From: Rhinopithecus roxellana
Taxonomy: Eukaryota > Chordata > Mammalia > Primates > Cercopithecidae
Assembly (NCBI RefSeq): GCF_007565055.1
Contig: NC_044561.1
Span: 30,955,483-31,019,482 of the forward strand
Direction of reading: 5' to 3'
Length of the DNA: 64,000 nucleotides
Part shown: piece by piece, positions 58,864 to 64,000 of the stretch
Layout of the letters: each line of letters begins with the position of its first letter
How positions within the stretch are numbered: the stretch's first letter is position 1
Notes under the pieces: generated by a model
Told to the model about the DNA's origin: nothing
The model's input: only the letters and a program-made list of their open reading frames with translations
Databases searched by the model: none
Made by a program: the position numbers and the translations under genes

Positions 58864-59536
58864 AGAAAACTGTATCGTCTAAGGTTCTGGTATAGCGGGA
58901 ACCTGCTCTTCCCAAGTAAGCTATTGGTAATTTGTTAATAAGCATTCCAAAGGAGAGGAATCAGGGACTGTCTAGACTACTGGGCTAGTCTAGAAATCAC
59001 AGCTAACAGTCAAGCCAGATCGTTAAGGACCCCAGGTAGGTTTGATCTGCTTGTTTGTATTAGTATTTTTGTCATTTGAAAGGGATGATCCAATTTGACT
59101 CTCAACATCATGCAGGGATCACAAACTGAAATGCTTACAGAGGCCAAGCAATATCATAAGAGAGCAAAGCATGCTTGTGCCAGGAGGTAGTAGGGAACGG
59201 TGGCAATTATGGAAAATTACAGACCACATGACTTACCAAAAGGAGACAGCTGCCTTTCAGGTCAGAGGGTTGTAGACATGTAGGACTTTGAGAACAAGAT
59301 TGTGGAATATTCCGTTTTCTAAGAAAATAAAAAAATCCAGATTTTAGGTGAATTGTCCTAATGTTTTTATTTAGCAACAAATTCATTAAAAAAGAAAAAA
59401 CTGTATTTCATGTATTCAACTTTTAATTTATATGAATATAACTAATCAGATAAAGTTCAACTATCTTCCACATTTACCATGAATACACAGACGATTTGAC
59501 TTCCTGCTATCTACCTGGTGTTAGAAATATGTGCTA

Positions 59537-59948
59537 GGCATATACACCATGGAATACTATGCAGCCATAAAAAAGGATGAGTTTGCGTCCTTTGTAGGGA
59601 CATGGATGCAGCTGGAAACCATCATTCTTAGCAAACTATCACAAGAACAGAAAACCAAACACCGCATGTTCTCACTCATAGGTGGGAACTGAACAATGAG
59701 ATCACTTGGACTCGGGAAGGGGAACATCACGCACTGGGGCCTATCATGGGGAGGGGGGAGGGAGGAGGGGGGAGGGATTGCATTGGGGAGTTATACATGA
59801 TATAAATGATGAATTGATGGGTGCTGACGAGTTGATGGGTGCAGCACACCAACATGGCATAAGTATACATATGTAACAAACCTGCACGTTATGCACATGT
59901 ACCCTAGAACTTAAAGTATAATAAAAAAAAAAAAAAAAAAAAAAAAAA
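59537..59948 (+). mobile_element. L1 3' end, sense, 5'-truncated, young
   Basis: About 410 bp, from CATATACACCATGGAATACT to CATGTACCCTAGAACTTAAA plus a long A tail. The perfect target-site duplication AGAAATATGTGCTAGG is visible at about 59,522-59,537 and after the tail. It includes the G-rich 3'-UTR polypurine tract (about 59,746-59,775). The 3' end resembles late L1PA subfamilies rather than the currently active one. Confidence 0.95.
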
Positions 59949-61594
59949 GAAATATGTGCTAGGGAGAAATTAACTTTATTATTATTGTTATCATGTATGT
60001 CCTCCAAATAAAATTCCTGCAGAATGATGGGGCTAGAAGATTTACAGCCACCTTCTTGCTTCTTTATTTCCAATAACTTGTCCTGATGAAAATACTAATG
60101 TTGCTAGTGAGGTGTATATTTTTCCCCAAGTGGTAAGCTCTCCTATAATTTAGTCAATAGGAGGCTCAGGGGATCATTTGGCACTGGCTAACAGGATATT
60201 ATACCTCTTTTTGACTTTAAAAAAACAATGTCCTATTGCCTTAAGCAAGCTTTGCCACCTCATTTTAGATAATAAAGATGGGGGAAGTTAGACGGTATTT
60301 TTTATATCTCATCACTGCTGATTTTAGTTAAATGGGCCATAAATCAGACAAGAACAGCAAGAGTAGGTACCTTTGCCTGAATTTTTGCAGAATCAAGACC
60401 CTCATGGAGGAGTAACCATAGTTCCTTAATAGAACCATCTCTAGACTAAATTATAAAGTCAAAAACTGTACCTTTATCATTCTATTTCCCACCTCATAAT
60501 CCTACCCCACCACATTTCAACACCCCTTTTTGGCACCAAAATTCCTGTCTGTTAATAATGATTTAAAATAACAATGTGTATCACCTCTCCTGAGAACGTC
60601 TGCACTTTAACATGAGACTTTTCATTGGCATTCCTTCTACAGCATGGAACATAACTTGAAAGTTAAAATTTCTGATAGTACAGTGAGTGATGCAGGGCTG
60701 GGGGCAGGAGGGAACAATGCACTTCTTCCTACCACTTTCCCAAATGAATGCAGCACTTTGAAAATCACTGCCTGCTTTCATGCGAATGAAGCTGACCTAG
60801 AGTTGAGTACCACTAACATTAAATATACATATAACACAGAGAGATCCAAAGGTACCCATTCAGTCTCCTTTTGGCCAGCCTCACCGAAGTTCCAAAGTTG
60901 AAAAGCCTTCCCCACTTCCTAGATGAAAAGAAATATACTCCAGGAATTTTTCATAGTGGTTATAAACCTGTCATGCTTTTAAACTAAAAACAATGAAGGA
61001 ATAATTGGAACAGATGGCAGACCTCACAGAGAATACGTCCATTGAGAATACAGCTGTTGGAAAAATTTGTGAGATGTTTCTTTTATGATGAATTGACTCT
61101 ACAAAAGATCAGTTGCTATTCAAGAAGATGTGTGTGTGCGCACGTGTGAGTGTGTGTTTATGAAATATATATATGAAATATAGATTTCAAGTGACATAAT
61201 AAATAACTTCCAATGTCATTTACTTCATTTAAGCAACAACAAAAAACTGAAGTTAAGATACACTCAGATATTAAAAATTATCTGCACACTTCTAGTCTTG
61301 CCCTGACTAATTCCCTTATGGCTCCAAGCTCTGGCCCATAATCAAATATTGGCAAAGTCACAACACAAAATTGAAGACTTTGCTTCTTAGAGACACTCAG
61401 GACAACAGCTCTGGAAATGTACCTCCTATGAGATTTAAAATAAAACTCTGAGAGAACAAGAGCATTTAAGGTTTGAACAGCTTACCAGGAGGCTGGAAAT
61501 TTTCTTTCTCAGAGACCAACTTTAAACAGAGATCAGATTTTCATTTGTCTGAAATGTTTTAGGTATCGCGCAGCCTGGAGGCAGAAGGAAAGCA

Positions 61595-61745
61595 TCAGTC
61601 AACATTTACTGAGCACCCACTGTGTATGCTGCTAGGATTATTACCGCAACCACTAACATAAGAATCATTCTTACACTCTTCGAAGCACTTTCATATACAT
61701 TAAAGAAAGTGCTCTTGGTTCACTTAATTGCTCACCTGCTATGGG
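61595..61745 (+). mobile_element. MIR-like fragment
   Basis: 'aacatttactgagcacccactgtgtatgctgctagg' matches the common MIR/L2-type phrase. Borders are uncertain. Confidence 0.5.
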
Positions 61746-62074
61746 TATATCAACGGTGCTAATTTTTACACTAGCCATTATTCTGGGGATATTTAAGCAA
61801 ATGGCCAAGGTCTTTTAATTTCGTTTTCAATATCCATTTTTTTCACCAAAAATTCACACTCTTGATAAGCCATAATCTCACTCCAAAGCATTTTGCTCTT
61901 CTTTTAAACTTGCTTTTGAATGCTGGCGATTATTTTAGGAAGTCTTACGAGGAAAATTAATAACAAATGACACCAACGTTAAACTTCTGTTTTTCTAACT
62001 TAACCATGCCATAGGACATAAGGCATATGTAGGGGTGGGAGCAATGGACGGGAACACTGTCATGAAAACAACAT

Positions 62075-62245
62075 GAAAAGTGAGAAGTCAGGAGACTTGA
62101 GTCTGATTCTTGGCTGTGCCAGCAACTATCAGTTTCACTCATACTTTCAGTTCCTAAATATCTTCCATTCTAAAATGGAATATGTACTGAACTGTAAGCG
62201 GACTGCACTGTACCATTCCTAAGATTTCTTCTAGTCCTAAGATGC
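62075..62245 (+). mobile_element. MIR fragment
   Basis: 'gtcaggagacttgagtctgattcttggctgtgccagc' then 'gatttcttctagtcctaagatgc' are in MIR order, diverged. Confidence 0.6.
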
Positions 62246-62929
62246 CTCATTTAATCAATGTGCTTCCACCAAGAAAGACTTTAACGTTTGCAAATAGAGA
62301 AAGACAGGGTGCACTACTTTTCTACTGAATAGAAGAAATGCTAACAAGAGTTCTTCATATTCAAGGAGAGATTAAGTAAAAGAGTACTACTTTGCCTCTT
62401 CCTTTGCATTGATTAACCAAAATCCAGTGTTGAGAAGCTACATCTACAGATAGATATTGGCACTTTCCAACCCTTATAAAATTAAAAGTTCAATGGCATT
62501 ACTAGAAGATAGAGTATAAATAATATTAATAAAGTCCTTGCAAATTTTCCAAACCTAACTGAATTTTGTAGGAAATTTGAACTATTCAAAACCTAGTCTT
62601 AAGTTTATCTTAATAGGTGCATTTATCAGTATGTACTAACCAACATCTGCAAAGATTATGTTAGAAAGACATTGTCTTAGTTCCTATTGGCTAGAAACCA
62701 GTCACATAACCACACTGAACTGTAAGGGAGGTGGGAAACGTCTAGTTACTCCCCCTCAGAAGAAGAAATGGCACTGCTGGTCATCCAGCCAAGCCTAGTC
62801 ACAGTATGAGACAACAAAGAGCCTAGAAAAAAGTGAGATCTAAATAATTGCTACCTTAAAAAATGTATCCACAATATCGATAAATTTCAAAAGTAGAAAT
62901 GGAGACTTCATTTCTTTATAAGTAAAGAG

Positions 62930-63720
62930 TGACAACCTGCAAGGTGGTCATCCTGTAGGCTGGAAAACATGTGTCCAACCAAGATCAAAGACAGGCACTT
63001 TGAAAAAAGAGGGGTTGGGGCAAGAGCTTTTTGCTGAATGGGTTGGCTAAACATACATATTCAACTGGTTACAGGCAGAGCTATGAATATTTGTGAAGGT
63101 GATCCTGACACATGCATATTGAACAAAAATGCATGTAACATACAATCCATGTTCACTTTGGGGTAGAGACTTAACATTTAAATGTTTTATAATTAGGTTC
63201 TATACATCAAAATGTCTTTCAGGACACAATAGCTTGCAAGGGCACAATCTCTTTAATCCAACCAGAACCAGTCTAAGGTCGGTGGTCTTCTTATCTGGAG
63301 AAAGTTACTGAAATCAGGATCTTGTTTAATGAAAGGTATAGCTGGTGGAACAGGGGCTGGAAGTCAGTGTCTATGAGTTGGATGAGCTGTAATTGTTTTA
63401 ATATTGCTTATCCCGAGGCCAGTGCTTGTTTACCTCCTTGAGAAAAAGAAAAACCTTATAGCAGTTGGAACATCGTTTATTCTTTAAGTCCAAGGCTGTG
63501 TGACTTAACCCTTGTCTGGCATGGCCTTCTGTCCTGTTTATAATTTGATATCTTATTGCCACAAATAGACTGCTCTGTCTGACCTCTCATCCCGGTATGG
63601 CTGCTAACTAAGTTTTTAAGGTTTTTCTGGGGTCCCTTTGGTCACAAAAGAGGGTCATTCAGTCAATGGGGGCTTAGAATTTTATTTTTAGTTTATACAA
63701 TGAAATCTCTTGACATGTGA
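62930..63720. repeat. Probable old interspersed repeat block, family not assigned
   Basis: Phrases such as ACACATGCATATTGAACAAAA, GTTTTTAAGGTTTTTCTGGGG and CTTAGAATTTTATTTTTAG look like parts of a dispersed repeat, possibly LTR or ERV-derived internal sequence. I cannot name the family or exclude unique sequence. Confidence 0.4.
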
Positions 63721-64000
63721 AAAGACTCATGATGATCTCACCAGAAACAAAGACATGTCATAGAATTCCTAGCTTCGCTTCTCCTTATTTAAAAGGAGCA
63801 AACGGTCGGGGCCAAAGTTAATCTCAACATGTCAGCTATCTCCTTTCCAATTATTTAGTATTTAGTGCCTTCAAAATACAGGATTGAACTTTCCTGTCCT
63901 TTGCAAGTCAATCTGTGGATTGGGGTTTCACAACAGCCATAATGTCGTCATCGCTAAGTCGATAACTAAGAATACTTCTGGATGTCTTCTTCAACATTTT

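Larger units (their letters stand above)
1..64000 (+). other. GRIK1: GRIK1 gene body, internal part (8 exons, flanking introns)
   Basis: All coding signal in the window belongs to one spliced gene, the kainate receptor subunit GluK1. GluK subunits form tetrameric glutamate-gated cation channels in neuronal membranes, at pre- and postsynaptic sites. The exons here encode the end of the extracellular amino-terminal domain, S1, M1, the re-entrant pore loop, M3 and most of S2. The promoter, signal peptide, most of the amino-terminal domain, M4 and C-terminal tail lie outside. GRIK2 is excluded by many paralogue-specific residues (for example MYRKSDKP, FIYDVKLVPDGKYGAQNDKG, LLACLGVSC, TALVRNSDEG). 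Exon joins were placed at GT/AG sites that keep the known protein frame. Confidence 0.97.
57634..64000 (+). other. GRIK1: GRIK1 intron, 5' part (continues beyond window)
   Basis: I looked for the next exon, which should complete S2 (beginning GSPYRDK), and did not find it. The interval holds an Alu with a long GGAA tail, a 5'-truncated L1, MIR pieces and a probable old repeat block near the end. The interval 60,000-61,590 shows nothing that I recognise beyond a short GT/TA tract at 61,127-61,185. Confidence 0.85.

Noticed and set aside
58529..58945. Open frames of 127-138 codons with Lys-Glu-Gly-Arg or Leu-Pro-Ser-Phe repeats
   Set aside because: They are translations of the GGAA microsatellite and adjoining Alu.
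59742..59780. G-rich tract as an independent G-quadruplex promoter element
   Set aside because: It is the standard polypurine tract of an L1 3'-UTR.
57634..64000. Possible next GRIK1 exon (GSPYRDKI...) or alternative C-terminal exons
   Set aside because: Looked for the expected coding sequence and an AG acceptor in frame; nothing found before the window ends.
1..64000. Bacterial-style features (operons, CRISPR, ribosome binding sites, insertion sequences)
   Set aside because: Spliced vertebrate gene and primate repeats throughout; such features do not apply.

Overview
The window is nuclear DNA from a human (or a very close ape): eight coding exons of the kainate-type ionotropic glutamate receptor gene GRIK1 (GluK1, formerly GluR5) lie on the + strand, separated by large AT-rich introns filled with primate interspersed repeats (many Alu copies, L1 3' ends, L2, MIR, MaLR LTRs, MER20). 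The paralogue call rests on many residues, for example the MTDSNKDKSSNITDS stretch, KPLYGNDRFEGYCLDLLKEL, and Val/Cys at the two first-membrane-segment positions where GRIK2 encodes Ile/Tyr. GRIK1 is known to lie on chromosome 21q; the window reads in gene-sense orientation.

Layout: 1-20,615 is the tail of one intron (an AT-rich palindrome at the left end, L1, Alu, MLT1 LTRs, L2). Exons follow at 20,616-20,723 and 22,980-23,024 (45-bp cassette exon encoding the 15-residue insert of the GluK1-1 form), 28,436-28,549, 30,601-30,804 and 32,145-32,368 (S1 half of the glutamate-binding domain plus the first membrane segment), 38,183-38,301 (pore loop, ending just after the Q/R RNA-editing codon), 42,319-42,536 (third membrane segment and start of S2) and 57,408-57,633 (S2). 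The next exon (rest of S2, fourth membrane segment, C-terminus) is not seen before 64,000. Together the exons give 1,258 nt of coding sequence, all junctions are GT-AG and the reading frame is continuous.

The most informative non-coding element is in the 4-kb intron after the pore-loop exon. A segment at 39,658-39,746 is extensively complementary to the exon end and the first 70 nt of the intron (38,269-38,372), including an 18-nt perfect match. It leaves a small internal loop exactly opposite the Q/R codon. This is the editing complementary sequence that folds back for ADAR deamination, and it also buries the exon's weak 5' splice site.

Other notable structure: a PATRR-like AT-rich inverted repeat at the left edge; a 130-bp L2 fragment present twice with one difference 1.8 kb apart; an AluY-like element with a 96-bp internal tandem duplication; an Alu tail that has grown into a (GGAA)23 + (GGAA)13 microsatellite; a G16 run; a dense Alu cluster of alternating orientation (43.6-49.8 kb); and a (GT)13 tract upstream of the cassette exon. 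No complete gene other than GRIK1, no RNA gene and no microbial feature is supported. Most open frames in the window are chance frames or lie in Alu/L1/LTR sequence.
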